From positions 704,655,360-704,719,359 of the forward strand of contig VDFB02270651.1 of NCBI GenBank assembly GCA_007258455.2: a stretch of 64,000 nt of DNA, written 5' to 3'. How positions within the stretch are numbered: position 1 is the first letter of the stretch; every line of letters begins with the position of its first letter. A program made the translations under genes and the position numbers. Below, piece after piece: positions 24,610 through 35,739 of this stretch. A model generated the notes under the pieces. It saw only the letters and a list, made by a program, of their open reading frames with translations, did not search any database and was not told the origin of the DNA. The DNA comes from Sequoia sempervirens (lineage: Eukaryota > Streptophyta > Pinopsida > Cupressales > Cupressaceae).

Positions 24610-25640
24610 ATGGCGGGAAGAAGAAATGTTAGAGGAAATGGAGCGCATGGAAATGCAAACCCAACTTGAATGGAGATGCTGAGAGGAATTGCTGCCATAC
24701 TAGATGCAATGGAAATGGCCTAGAGGAGAGGTTGGCCAGTTGATGATGTGAGTGATGAAGAGGTAGAAGTACACGAAGAAAGAGAAAGAGAAGATCAACT
24801 TGGCCTTGATTAGGGAGAAGAGAGGTTCAGAAGAGCCCTAACTAGAGAAAATACTAAGCCACATTTCAATATGCTAGAATATAGTGGTAAGTTGGATTCA
24901 AATGAATTGCTAGACTGGTAAATAGAGATGGAGAAGTATTTTGATTTTGAAGGTACCACTGAAGATAAGAAAGTAAAATTTTCTTGTACAAACTTGAAAG
25001 GACATGCATCCCTTTGGTGGGAACATTTGCAAACAAATAGGTGAAGAAGAGGAGAAGAAAAGATAAAATCATTGGATTGGATGGTGAATAAGTTAAAGAC
25101 AAAGTTTATGCCTGCAGATTTTCAGATTAGTTTGTTCTGGAAGTTGCAGAATTTGAAGCAGAAGGAGCTAAGTGTGACGAAGTATACTAAGGAGTTCTAC
25201 AAGTTGAATATCAAATCTACACATTTGGAGGATGAGATGGAGAAAATAGCCAGATATTTGAATGGTTTGAGGTCGTCTATATAGGATGAGATTAGTTTGA
25301 TCAAATTGAAAAGTGTGGAGGAGGAATATCAATGTGCCCTAAAAGCCGAAGAGAAGCTGAATAAAAGACATGAGAAGAGACAGAGAGGAACAGGTGGAAT
25401 ATTTCAGAGAGGAAGAACTTTTTCTGGAGGAGGAAGAGGACCTTTTTCATATGAAAATAAAGATAAGGAAGTCAGTAAGAATGATAATTCACACCATAGA
25501 GATGATGGAAACTCTTACTGGAGAGGAGGATATGATGGTTACCAGAATGAGGGTTATAGAAAAGAGTATTTAGAGGGACTTGTTTTAAGTGTGGTGGAGA
25601 TGGACATAGAGCATTTGAATGTAATCAAGGAGAGACAAGT
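24610..25640 (+). pseudogene. Chromovirus gag, decayed
   Basis: Start is ATG 24610 (MAGRRNVRGNG). A Retrotrans_gag domain includes FSCTNLKGHASLWWEHL (24978-25028) and WMVNKLKTKFMPADF near 25078. A Gly/Arg-rich stretch follows, then a CCHC knuckle CFKCGGDGHRAFEC at 25581-25622, read one frame away from the main gag. In-frame stops include TGA near 24670, TAG near 24720 and 24810, TAA near 24920, TGA near 25043 and TAG at 25282-25284. The protein would form the particle and bind RNA. The knuckle is intact; the frame leading to it is not. Confidence 0.8.
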
Positions 25641-28600
25641 AGAAATATAGAGAACAGTAGAAGAACAACCTTTGTTGAGGAAGATCATACTAGATCATCT
25701 AATAAACTAGAAGATCATCTAATAAACTAGAAGAAAAAGTGTTGGTGAACAAAAGAGTATTATGTCAAAGTGAGATGGAGCAGGAACTGTTGCAGAGAAA
25801 GAATTTATTTTGGACCAGATGCAAGGTAGCTGGTAAATGTTGCAAAGTGATTGTTGATAGTGGAAGCTCATAGAACCTGGTTTCTAAAGAAATGGTGACC
25901 AAATTGAAGTTGGAAAGATTGAAACACCTGAAGCCCTATCAGATAGCATGGATTCAAGATGAGCATAAGATACTAGTAAGTGAACAATGTTTGGTGAAAT
26001 TGAAGGTAGGAAATTACCATGATGAGTTTTATGTGATATCATGCCTATGGATGTATGCCATATTTTGTTGGGAAGGCCTTGGCAATATGATAGATAGGCT
26101 ATTCATGATGGAAAGAAGAACATATATACCATTTTTGCTAATGGGATGAAGCAGAATTTGTTTCCCTTGGAGGATGTTCCTAGAGTTGAGGTTTGTACGA
26201 GTGCTAGAATTTGCTTGGTTGATGGAAGGATATTTCTGGAAGGATTGAGACATGAGAACATGTGCTATGCCTTGGTTCCTAAGACGACTGAAGACTTGAA
26301 GCATGTAGAAGAACAACCAGAAGAAATAAAGGAGTTGTTGACAGAGTATGAAGAGATAATTTTAGATAATGTACCTGATGGATTACCACCTGTGAGGAGT
26401 ATTAGTCATTGCATGGATATGATTCCTAGAGCTATTTTTCCTAATAAAGCAGCACACCAGATGACACCTGTAGCGAATGAATATTTGAATAGACAAGTGA
26501 AAGAACTACTGAAGAATGGTTTGATTAGAGAAAGCTTAAGTCCTTATGTAGTACCTGTTGTTTTGGCACCTAAGAAGGATGGAGAATGGAGGATGTGTAC
26601 ATATTCTAGATCCATAAACAAGATCACGGTGAAGTATAGATTCCCTTTGCCTCGGATGGATGACATTATGGATTGTTTAAGTGGAGCTAGATACTTTACA
26701 AAGATTGATTTGAAGAGTGGATATCATCAAATCAGAATCAGAGAAGGAGATGAGTGGAAGATAGCATTCAAGACAAATGAAGGATTGTATGAGTGGTTGG
26801 CGATGCCTTTTGGACTAACAAATGTACTGAGTACTTTCATGAGGCCGATGAATGAGGTATTGAATAAATTCTTGGGTAAGTTTGTGATTGTTTATTTGGA
26901 TGACATCTTGATTTTCAATAAGACTAGAGAAGAACATTTGTTGCATATGAGACAATTTTTGTAGAGGTTGAGAGAAGAGAAGTTGCTGATAAACATTAAG
27001 AAGTGTAGTTTTATGAAGGAAGATTGGTATATTTGGGATTTGTGATATTTTTGGATGGATAGAAGATGGATCCTGATAAGGGAAGAGAAATTATAGAATG
27101 GCCTACACCGGAAAGCATTGGAGAGGTAAGATCATTTCATGGATTGGCTAGTTTCTATCAGAAGTTCATTAGGAATTTCAGTTCTATTTGTAGTCCTATG
27201 ACAAAAATGATGAGAGGAGATAAGAAATATTTTAGGTGGACATCTGAAGCAGACCAAAGTTTTGAGTTATTGAAACATAAGGTGATTTAGCATCCTGTCT
27301 TGGCTTTACCAAACTTTAGTAAAGTATTTCAGGTAGACTGTGATGCAAGTGGAAATGCAATTGGAGTAGTATTAAGTCAAGAAGGAAGACTAGTAGCTTA
27401 TTTCAGTGAGAAATTGAATGATGCTAGGAGAAGATATTTAGTGTATGATCAAGAGTTTTATGCCATAGTTCAAGCCTTGAAGAAGTGGAGACATTAATTG
27501 TTTCCTAAGGAGTTTGTGTTGTATACAGATCATTAGGCTTTGCAATATTTGAACAATCAAAGTAAGTTGAATCAGAGACACATGAGATGGGTAGAATTCT
27601 TGTAGAGTTATACTTTTGTTTTGAAGCATAGGAGTGGAAAGTCAAATAGAGTTGTTGATGCCTTGAGTAGGAGAAGGAATTTACTGATAGAGATGAGAGT
27701 GGAGGTACTAGGCTTTGATGAATTGAAGAACTTGTATGAGGAAGACCCAGATTTTGCAGAACCTTGGAGAGCTTGTAAAGAACTAGTTTTAGAGGATAGG
27801 AGTCAGTGGTTGGATTGTTTCATTCAGGAGGATATGTTGTTCATAGGGAATCATTTGTGTATACCTCAGAGTTTAATGAGGGATAACTTGGTAAGAGAAA
27901 AACATAGTGGAGGATTGGCCAGACACTTTGGAATTGATAAGATAGTAGCATTGGTAAGTAAAAACTACTTTTGGCCACATATTTATAAGGATGTTAGGAA
28001 ATTTCTGCAGAGTTGTAGATTTTTTCAAGTTGCAAAAGGAAGTAGTCAGAATGTTGGATTGTATAAGCCTTTGAAAGCTCCAGAGAGACCTTGGGAGGAT
28101 ATTAGCATGGATTTCATACTTGGTTTGTTGAAGACACGAAGAGGTAATGATTCTATATTTTTGGTAGGGGATAGATTTTCTAAAACGACACATTTCATAC
28201 CATGTAAGAAGACAACAAATGTACATGTAGTAGACTTATTTTTCAAAGAAGTGGTCAGATTACATGGATTACCCAGGAGTATTATTTCAAATAGAGATAT
28301 AAAGTTTGTTGGTTACTTTTGGAGGACACTTTGGAAGAAGTTGAAGACAAATTTGAAGTTTAGTTCTACTTTTCACCCACAGACTGGTGGAAAAATAGAG
28401 TTAGTAAATAGGTGTTTGGGGAATTTGCTGAGATGTTTGGTTGGAGAGAAGACCAGAAGTTGGGATTTGATCCTTGAACAATCAGAGTTTGCATACAATA
28501 ATTCAGTAAATAGGAGTACCGGAAAGAAACCTTTTGAGATCGTTACTGGAGTTCATCCTAGAGGTATATCAGAGTTGGGAGACATCAGTATGGAAGATAA

Positions 28601-28985
28601 AAGGAATGAAGAAGTAGAGGAATTTGCCGAACGTATGAAGAAAGTGCATACTCAAGTGAAGAAGCAATTGGAAGATATGAACCAGAAGTATAAGGAGCGA
28701 GCAAATGAAAAGAGGAGACATAAGGAGTTTGAAGTTGGAGATGAAGCAATGGTGTATTTGAGGAAGGAAAAGTTTCCAGTTGGAACATACAATAAACCCA
28801 AGATGAGGAAGTTTGGACCCTATAAGATGTTGAAGAAATTTGATTCAGGAAATGCATATGCAGTGGAGTTACCAGATGACATGGATATATCACCTATATT
28901 CAACATTGCACATCTACATCAGTACCATGAAGCAGAATTCAGTGAAGACAATAAAGAAAAATTGGAAGATCATTTTCCTAAATAG
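25641..28985 (+). pseudogene. Chromovirus pol: protease, RT, RNase H, integrase
   Basis: Order: protease (DSGSS near 25857), RT (KKDGEWRMC near 26572; FTKIDLKSGYHQIRIREG near 26696; YLDD near 26893), RNase H ([18 protein letters not shown] near 27333) and integrase (HSGGLARHFG near 27905; MDFILGL near 28110; FHPQTGGKIELVN near 28370). The second integrase catalytic Asp reads Asn (ISNRD, codon 28290-28292), so strand transfer would be lost. Frame changes lie near 26033 and 27020, and a 20-base tandem duplication at 25691-25730 shifts the frame before the protease. Most stops are TAG, for example 26962-26964 and 27288-27290. The integrase block 27621-28982 is open without a stop for 454 codons, the longest intact stretch of the window. 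Confidence 0.9.
25691..25730 (+). repeat. 20-bp tandem duplication
   Basis: AGATCATCTAATAAACTAG occurs at 25692-25710 and again at 25712-25730. The 20-base step is not a multiple of three and breaks the frame between gag and protease. Confidence 0.85.
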
Positions 28986-28991
28986 TAGTAA

Positions 28992-29156
28992 AATGGGATT
29001 GAAGAGATTCTAGATATTCGAGATGGGAGGAAAACTCGTGGAAGACAATACAAAGAATATCTGGTGAAATGGAAAGGCAGACCAGTGGAGGATTCTTCTT
29101 GGATTTCTTAGGCTGAGGTAGACCATATTGGTTTTCCTTTAGCCCCATCAAAGTGA
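28992..29156 (+). pseudogene. Chromovirus integrase chromodomain
   Basis: It is in the integrase frame, after stops TAG TAG TAA at 28983-28991. It reads IEEILDIRDGRKTRGRQY then KEYLVKWKGRPVEDSSW, with one further TAG, and ends at TGA 29154-29156. EYLVKWKG and SSW are the chromodomain core, and the aromatic positions expected to hold methyl-lysine are partly kept. In chromoviruses this domain steers integration to marked chromatin. The three stops separate it from the integrase, so it could not be made as a fusion now. Confidence 0.85.
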
Positions 29157-29187
29157 GGGACTCACTTTTCAAACAACCCTGGATGTA

Positions 29188-29994
29188 TGATGTAGGAGCA
29201 TCCTTGGTTCTTAGCAATCTTGCATCAACCAAAAATATTTTCTTTCAATTTTTTGTTCTTGTTCAGCTCTTGTTTAGTTCATGTTGGTGGATTCATCATA
29301 TTTTCTCACCAGACCCTATGGATCTATGTTTACATCATGGACATGTTCATTTTCCTTATTCCAAGATTTGAGCGCGATTGGATCTTTTTCCAACAAGTTA
29401 TCGCTTCCAGATTAAGTGGCAGTTGCTTGAACCAGCACTAGAATAATTTTCATACATAACAACTAGTTTGATTGCTCGTGGATCTTTCCCGTGACTTGCA
29501 GATCTCAACGGTGTGTTTCACATTGTTCCGTGGAGTGTCCTCAATCTTAATGATAGGTCCACACTTCGTCCTATGCATTCACCAATGAGTAATTCAAATT
29601 TGAGGCCAACCTGTTCATGCACACGTTACATTTTCTTTCATTGGAGATTTTATTGATCTTTGGCCGACGCGGATGATTCTAGATCTCAAGACATGATATA
29701 AAACATTTTAATTGATCATTAGAAAGTAGCGAAGTTAGAAGATAGATTTGATATGTAATATTTTTTCTCACATTAAGGAGCATATATGAATATGGTATTT
29801 TGAGCATGTTGTATCAAGCCTGTGAGCTGAATCTATAAGCCTGGATGTTGCCGGCTGTATGTAATTGAATTTTCTGATAATAAGCAAGCTTAAATCTGCA
29901 TTTTCCTCCATATTTTGTGTTGCTTATATTGTTTTACTCTTGCTGCATGGTCTGGATTGTTCTCTTTGAGGACACTCCTACCATGGATGCACTA
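29188..29994 (+). repeat. Chromovirus 3' LTR
   Basis: It starts TGATGTAGGAGCATCC and ends GGATGCACTA, where the 5' copy has CACCA; the lost final CA fits a C-to-T change. A purine tract (AAAGTGAGGGA, 29150-29160) lies about 28 bases upstream rather than directly at the boundary. Confidence 0.9.
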
Positions 29995-29999
29995 AAAAA

Positions 30000-30590
30000 G
30001 GTGAAATCTCAAAAATAAATTAGACACCTAATGCAAAGAAGATCAATGAACCAAAGAAGATTGAAGGCAAGAAGAACAATGGCAAGATATAGAATCAAAG
30101 AAACAATTCTAGAAGACCTCCGACCAGAAAACCGAATGCACAAAGGTACCCATCTTTCAATGGTATTTGTTATTCTTGCAATAAATTTGGACATAGAGCA
30201 AATGAATGCAGAATTCAAATGATGAATGCATATAACAATGGTAGAATGATTCAACCTTTCAATGGTTACTATTATACATGTTATGGATTTGGACAAAATG
30301 CTAATAAATGAAAATCTAGAATGAATGGAAGGAATGCTACTCAAATGAATGTTGTATGTCACAATTGCAATAGACCTAGACATATTGCTAAGTTTTGCAG
30401 AAGTAGAAATACAAGGAAAGGATAATCTTGTAAAGATAAATGAACCAGTAAAAAGGGTTGATCCGGTTGAAGTAAAGAAGGAAATGGAAAGATCTAGAGA
30501 AAGAAAGAGGAAACTAAGAACAAGGAAGAATCTATACTACCCTCCAATGCAAATGTTTCCTCTGAAAACTAAGCCTAGTGCTATGGCTTA
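30000..30590 (+). pseudogene. Outer copia gag, 3' part with zinc knuckles
   Basis: Continuation of the gag cut at 23679. A Lys/Asn/Arg-rich run leads to three CCHC-type knuckles: CYSCNKFGHRANEC (near 30168-30209), a damaged CYGFGQNANK (near 30280), and CHNCNRPRHIAKFC (near 30358-30399). A Lys/Arg/Glu-rich tail ends at TAG 30589-30591, just before a run of seven G. In-frame stops include TAG near 30024 and 30092. Three knuckles in a row are seen in some large copia gags. No protease motif follows, so pol has been lost or was never present. Confidence 0.65.
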
Positions 30591-31035
30591 GGGGGGGATT
30601 TAATGAATATCTTATGTCCCCCTCTAGAAAAGAGGTGTTGAAGCTATAGCATGAAGGTATGTGATGAAGAACAACATGCCAAATCAATTGGTGAAAACTA
30701 TGGAAGAAAATATGTCAATACAAAGATTTGTGGAGCTTCAAAAGGTGACTGTGCATAGATTTTTAGGGTTACCAACTTTATGAATTGAAGCATTTATTAC
30801 AAATCTAGGTCAAATCAAGGAGATAAAAGAAAATTTGCTAAGGAAAATTCATTTCATCAAAAGCATTCAAAGGAGAATAGAGAAATGAAAGGAGAATTTG
30901 AAGAGTTCAAGGTGATTCAAAGTTCAGTGCATCAAAACCCTAATCCGATGAGTGAAGCAAAAAGGTATTTAGTGAATATTGTGTGCCCTAGATTTCTAGA
31001 ATTTGTGTTTTGAATCAGCTTGAATACATATTGCG
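30591..31035 (+). other. Spacer between copia gag and ORF B
   Basis: No recognisable coding sequence. It starts with a G-rich run (TTAGGGGGGGATT, 30588-30600) that resembles a polypurine tract, but what follows does not match the outer copia LTR start. Confidence 0.4.
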
Positions 31036-32200
31036 ATGTCTACGTTGAAATTTGTTGAATTTTTTGAGAAACCCTAACCCAAATTCAAGAGATATCCTAC
31101 TAGATCCATAGAAGATTATCATGTAGGTGCTTTCTCACATATTCCTTATGGGTTCCTACCCATAGAGGACATTAGGGCATATATTCATGGAAGCATGGAT
31201 GAGCATTCTCTTGGAAATTTTAGAGATGTATGGGCAAGTGAGTTAGTTGATGAAAATTTCAATTTGAAGCCAAAGTACAAAGCCCTAACTGACAAGAAAT
31301 TTGATGTGTGGGAATGGTTCCCTAACCTTTTCTATGATAACAAGTGGATCATAATGGAACTAAGTAGAATTCATGATCAGTTTGTTTGGACTGATATGCC
31401 CCACATGGTTACAAAGGAGGTGATTAGAGAAATCACTGGTCTATATTCCACCAGACCGGTTCTAGTCCTAAAATATATTGAAAACAAGGATGTGATGGAA
31501 AAGATAGGTGCAACATTTGACCAGAGAGCCTCACTGTAAACCCTATCAGAAACCTTGTTCTTAGGTATGTTGATATGGTCATTAGATATAAAATCTACTA
31601 CATAATTGGGACAACTCAATTTCTGCCACTGCAATCCATGTGGCACAAGATATGGTTACGAATGGAGCTAACTATGACCTTTGTGAGTTTCTTAGGCAAT
31701 AAATTATGAAAAACCTAAAAGTGATCAACAAAAAGAAGTGTATGTTTAAGTATGGCACACTAGTTTTGTGCTTTGTTTTGTAATTTTTGAAGGAAGTACT
31801 GGTAATTGGGAAGGTCAATTAGATAACTAGAAGGATTGTTCTCACCAAATAGCGGATTACATGAGGAGCCTTGGAGACAATAGTTCACAAGATGATGCAC
31901 TTGTTGCTTTCTTTATAGTTTTTCAAAGAAGGATGCATGAGAGATAGGGAATCCCTAAGGAAATTTTGAAGTATAAAAATGACATCACTTTTCTAGTTTC
32001 CACAAATCACTGCATCATGGGGTAGTGTAACCCAAGATAGTTTGGGTTCTAGAGTTAGGATATGAAGTGGCTAAGGAAGTACTAAATGGTTGTACAAAAT
32101 TTCTATTGAATAGTCCTAAGGATCCAACGAATCCTAGATATAGGACTTGATGGAACCTTCAAATTTTGTAAATTTGAAGTTCCTATGTCTATTCAACGCA
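31036..32200 (+). pseudogene. ORF B, N-terminal part, unknown family
   Basis: ATG at 31036 (MSTLKFVEFFEKP). The best block, 31081-31539, is open for about 150 codons and includes YHVGAFSHIPYGFLPIEDI, FDVWEWFPNLFYDNKWIIM and VTKEVIREITGLYSTRPV. It then shifts frame (NLVLRYVDMVIRYKIYYIIG, 31550-31610) and later reads ADYMRSLGDNSSQDDALVAF (31855-31915). A TAA lies at about 31078; later stops are mixed. The 'm v .. I . e I . g l' block resembles the position of VVNINPVSIAQTFDMP in ORF A, which makes the two possible relatives. No enzyme motif is seen. The protein is not identified; I infer an element-encoded accessory ORF. Confidence 0.5.
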
Positions 32201-32522
32201 TCGATAGAGCATAGGTTTGCATCCTACTGAATATGCCTCAAAGGCCCTCTTTTCTGATTAAAATTTTGCAACTCGGAGGTCATCTTGCAAATCCCTTTGG
32301 TAGAATGTTTTTTGGTACATATGGTAACACACATGCTCAGTTTCAGGCCCCCTGGATGAGTTTTTATGGGATTTTTTATCATTTTCTGATCGTGATCGAG
32401 TTAAAATTGGTATTCTAGAAAGTTTCAAATTTCAAAATTCTAAGGGAAACCATTTTCTCATTTTGGTCTAAAACATCTCCAGTTCCATTTTCATAAAAAA
32501 CGAAGGTCATATGATGCATTTT
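32201..32522. other. Non-coding stretch before the solo LTR
   Basis: No motif-bearing ORF. It may be decayed ORF B or intron sequence. Confidence 0.35.
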
Positions 32523-33163
32523 TTTTGGGAAAATGTGTCACAACCTTGCAATTATATACAATTTATTGATAAGATGTATGTTGGTATGTGGCGACTGATC
32601 ATGCAAATATTGTACACTTGTAACAAGATGTGGGGTTGGGTGAAATGCCCTAAAAAAAATCATTGACATGCCAAGGTTTTTTCTCGCTGACACATCAACG
32701 TTTTTTGCTGCCAACATGTCAAGGATTTTTTCCCACTCACACGTCAAGATTTTTCTGTTAACACATCAAATGAAAAACAACCTTGTAAAACCCTAATTCT
32801 AGAAGGTTCCAAAAAGCTTGTTATAAGCGAGTGGGATGTATGTAGACGTGGGTGCATTCTGAGAGTTTGATAGCAGTCAGATTGTCTCTTGATCTTTGGT
32901 GGTGATAATTCTATGAGAACCTTTCTCTGCAAGTATATTGTAATCTTTTTATTTTTGAATAATATATTGGGTGGCTTTTGGAGAGTGGATTTTTTCTCTC
33001 GAAAGGGTTTTCCCCATGTAAATCATTGTGTTGTGGTATGCATGATATTTGTGTTTATTTTTGTTTAACTTTATGTAACTGTTAAATATCTGTAAATTTT
33101 TTGTGCATTATTCTCTTCTCAAGGTTAGTGTAGGAAGTTGTTTGATACATTAGCTTTCTTACA
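32523..33163 (+). repeat. Solo copia LTR, plus strand
   Basis: It opens TTTTGGGAAAATGTGTCACAAC, which parallels the LTR start of the minus-strand copia (TGTTGGGAAATTATGTCTCAAC), and ends TTAGCTTTCTTACA like that LTR. The last 250 bases (from TATTGTAATC near 32936) are clearly homologous; the U3 part is different. No internal region lies on either side. A/T-rich flanks (ATTTT) are similar but do not give a clean target duplication. Confidence 0.75.
32665..32772 (+). repeat. Short minisatellite in the solo LTR
   Basis: About four and a half imperfect units of 22-26 bases on the pattern 'acacatcaacgttttttgct' (for example 32665, 32689, 32713, 32739). This block is not present in the related full-length element at 16562-22548. 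Confidence 0.6.
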
Positions 33164-35738
33164 TATTTTAATGCTTTTCAATTGTGGTGAACACATCCTA
33201 TGGGTCAATTTACAAAGGAGGCACCTAAATTCTAATGGTTGGGAAAAAATTGATTTAAAACCCATGTTTTAAATAATTGTTTATGATTGCTCATAAAAAA
33301 TCACAACTCCAAGTGTCTCGATTTGTGTGTAGTGAATTTTTCCTGTTTGGGCAATAAGAAAAATTAAAAATTGACATTATTTCATAAAGTTTAAAAGGAA
33401 AATGTTTAAAATATTTTAAATATTTTAAATACCTTCAAAAGTGGAATGCAACATCAGTAGGACATATTTCATGTTTTAATGTTTTATAAAGTTAAAACAT
33501 TATAAACTTTTCCTAGGGAAGCTTCCTTGCCAGCCCACGGGAGCTCTTGCTGACGGCAACAATTGGTAGCGAGGGAGTGGGGAGAAGGGGAGAAGTGCTT
33601 AGGGAGGTTTGAATTTATTAAATGCTTTATCAAAACCTTGCTAATGTTGCCAACACTTTATCAAAGCCTTTCCAAATATTTTATTTGTTGTGGTAATTTT
33701 TGCCTGCCTGTCGGCTCACGGCAGTGTTGCCGACAAAATGACTTGTGGAGAAGTAGGAAGAGGAAAGGGAGAAGTGCTGACAGTAAAGGCGATTAAAGTA
33801 TTTAACAATACTTTATTAAAACCTTGCAAATGCTTTATTAAATACTTTTTCAATGTTTTCATTGCTCCATGGAGCTAGAAATAATGTGGTCACGTTTTTG
33901 GGTTTTAAGCTAATTTTTAGTGTTATTTTTTGGTTGCAAACGGTGTTTTTTGCCTTCCAAATGGGTTCCTGAACTATTTCCCATGCATAGGAAGGGATTT
34001 TATCAATGTTTAATACATTTTTGGTTGTCTCCAAGCTCAAAATTTCCCTGCAACTCATTAAAACACCTTGCAAGTTTTAAAAAATCTCAGTGGCATCTCA
34101 CTTGCCTTTAAGGTACTCTAAATGTGTTTTATTCTTCCCAGCTATGAGGTAAATGATTTGCAACAATAAAAGCTTTTTTCTATGAAGTCTTAGTACTTTG
34201 GTGCACTAAAATGGTTGTAATGTAATATTATGAGAGAAATACCCATTACCATTGTTGAAATGGTAATAATTAGTCTTATCCAAAAAATTGAAAATGGAAA
34301 AGTAATGTGGGAAGGATATTTTTAGGGTGCAAGCTCAAGTACATGGGGCATTATAGGTAAAATATTCAGAGTATGGTTCTAAGACAAGTGTTTGTTAAAA
34401 TGTCAAAATTCTTGCAAATGGAAATTGAAGAGTCTAGAGGGTTGAAATGTTTGGTAAAGTGATTTTCTTATTGCTAGTAAGTGGATTTTCACTTAGGGTT
34501 AATTTTTTTTCACTTGCAAAGTGAAAATGAGGGCAAAAAACATGTTTTTACAAGTAGGTAAAAAGTTGCATGAGATTTGCAAGTTGAAAAGGATGCTCAA
34601 ACTTTAGTTGCAAAGAAGAGGGAAAATGAAGAATGAGGAGCATATTCTAAAATGTCAACCAATTTGTAGATCAAGGGATCTGAGAGATGTCATGTGTCAA
34701 TGGTGGATTCATTTTAGGGATTTTCTCTTCTTCTCTCTTTTCTCTAAAATGAGAAGTTGTTCTCATTTGTGGGGGTTCCAGTTTTCTAGGCTGAGAAAAT
34801 ATTGTAATTTATGCATAGGGATTTATCTCTAGAGTTAGGAGCTCTTTAAATTTCAGAGTTCCAATGGTGTAATCCATTTCTGTTAATGGAAAGAAAATCA
34901 GTTTGCAAATTATGAACAATGTCATACTGTATTGTCTTCAAAATGTATGCATTATATTTTCAATTAAAATAATCAAAGATTATGATGGTTTTTATTGCAC
35001 ATTTTTTGCAATAAATGTTTGGATTTATGGATTTTTGTTCAAAGAATAGATTAAATGTGATTTCAGTTAAATGTTGAATATATTGTGTTACATTCAAGAT
35101 CTATGAGAATGTTGCAGACGTGTCCTAAAGAGACCTCATTATTGTAAGGTGATAATGGTTTAATGGTCACTATTTTTGTGTTTGGGTTATTATCTAATGG
35201 GTTATTTCATTTTGACTCTGTTATGGACAAGGCACTAGTCTAGTATGCTTCTTTTCTGCAAAACATGGAAAGAATCACCATTGAAAAACTTAATAAATCT
35301 TTTCCATTTTCAAGTCTAATTTATTAGTTTTATTGTATCTTCATGGAGATTAAAGAACACATGGGTTATGATTGAGAATGATTCTCTTGTAACTTCTTTG
35401 TGTATTTGAGGTGAAGATGTCTCTTAATTTATCTATTCTCAATGTTGATTGAAGGTGCAAAGGGATTATTTATGAATGTAATGAAATGTATAACATCCTT
35501 TATACATTTATATGAGAACCATCCACATGTTAGAAATTTGCAAGGTGTTGTTTAGTGCAAGTTTCATTAAATGTGCAAATATTTGAATAGGAACATCCTC
35601 CTGAGTTTTTTGGATCTCAAAATGCATAAGGTTAATTATAACCTTGTCTGTTGGCCTTTCTTGTCCCTGATTTGTTGATAGTGCAAGACCTTTTTCTTAA
35701 CCTCTTGATCCTTGGTTTAGGCATTCTGTTTTTCCTTA
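33164..35738. other. Long non-coding stretch between ORF B parts
   Basis: AT-rich, with only short ORFs and no motifs. It holds a diverged direct repeat at 33525-33842. Just before 35739 it ends in a splice-acceptor-like tract. It may contain an LTR or an intron of the ORF B element. Confidence 0.4.
33525..33842 (+). repeat. Diverged direct repeat, two units
   Basis: 33525-33650 and 33700-33842 share the order 'ttgcc..cccacgg', 'gctgacggcaaca' or 'gttgccgacaaaa', 'ggggagaagtgct' and 'atgctttatcaaaaccttgc'. They read as an old tandem duplication of about 175 bases. Confidence 0.55.
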
Positions 35739-35739
35739 G
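35721..35739 (+). promoter_or_regulatory. Probable 3' splice site before ORF B C-terminal part
   Basis: GCATTCTGTTTTTCCTTAG is pyrimidine-rich and ends AG directly where the open frame begins at 35740. This mirrors the acceptor ahead of ORF A at 7579. Confidence 0.45.

Larger units (their letters stand above)
23680..29994 (+). mobile_element. Complete Ty3/gypsy chromovirus
   Basis: LTRs at 23680-24485 and 29188-29994 flank gag, protease, RT, RNase H, integrase and a C-terminal chromodomain. The 5-base duplication AAAAA (23675-23679 and 29995-29999) brackets it. The LTRs differ at about 6 percent of the first 155 positions by hand count, mostly transitions, so it is an old insertion. It sits in the gag frame of the outer copia. 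The chromodomain marks the chromovirus branch; the exact clade is not resolved. Confidence 0.92.
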
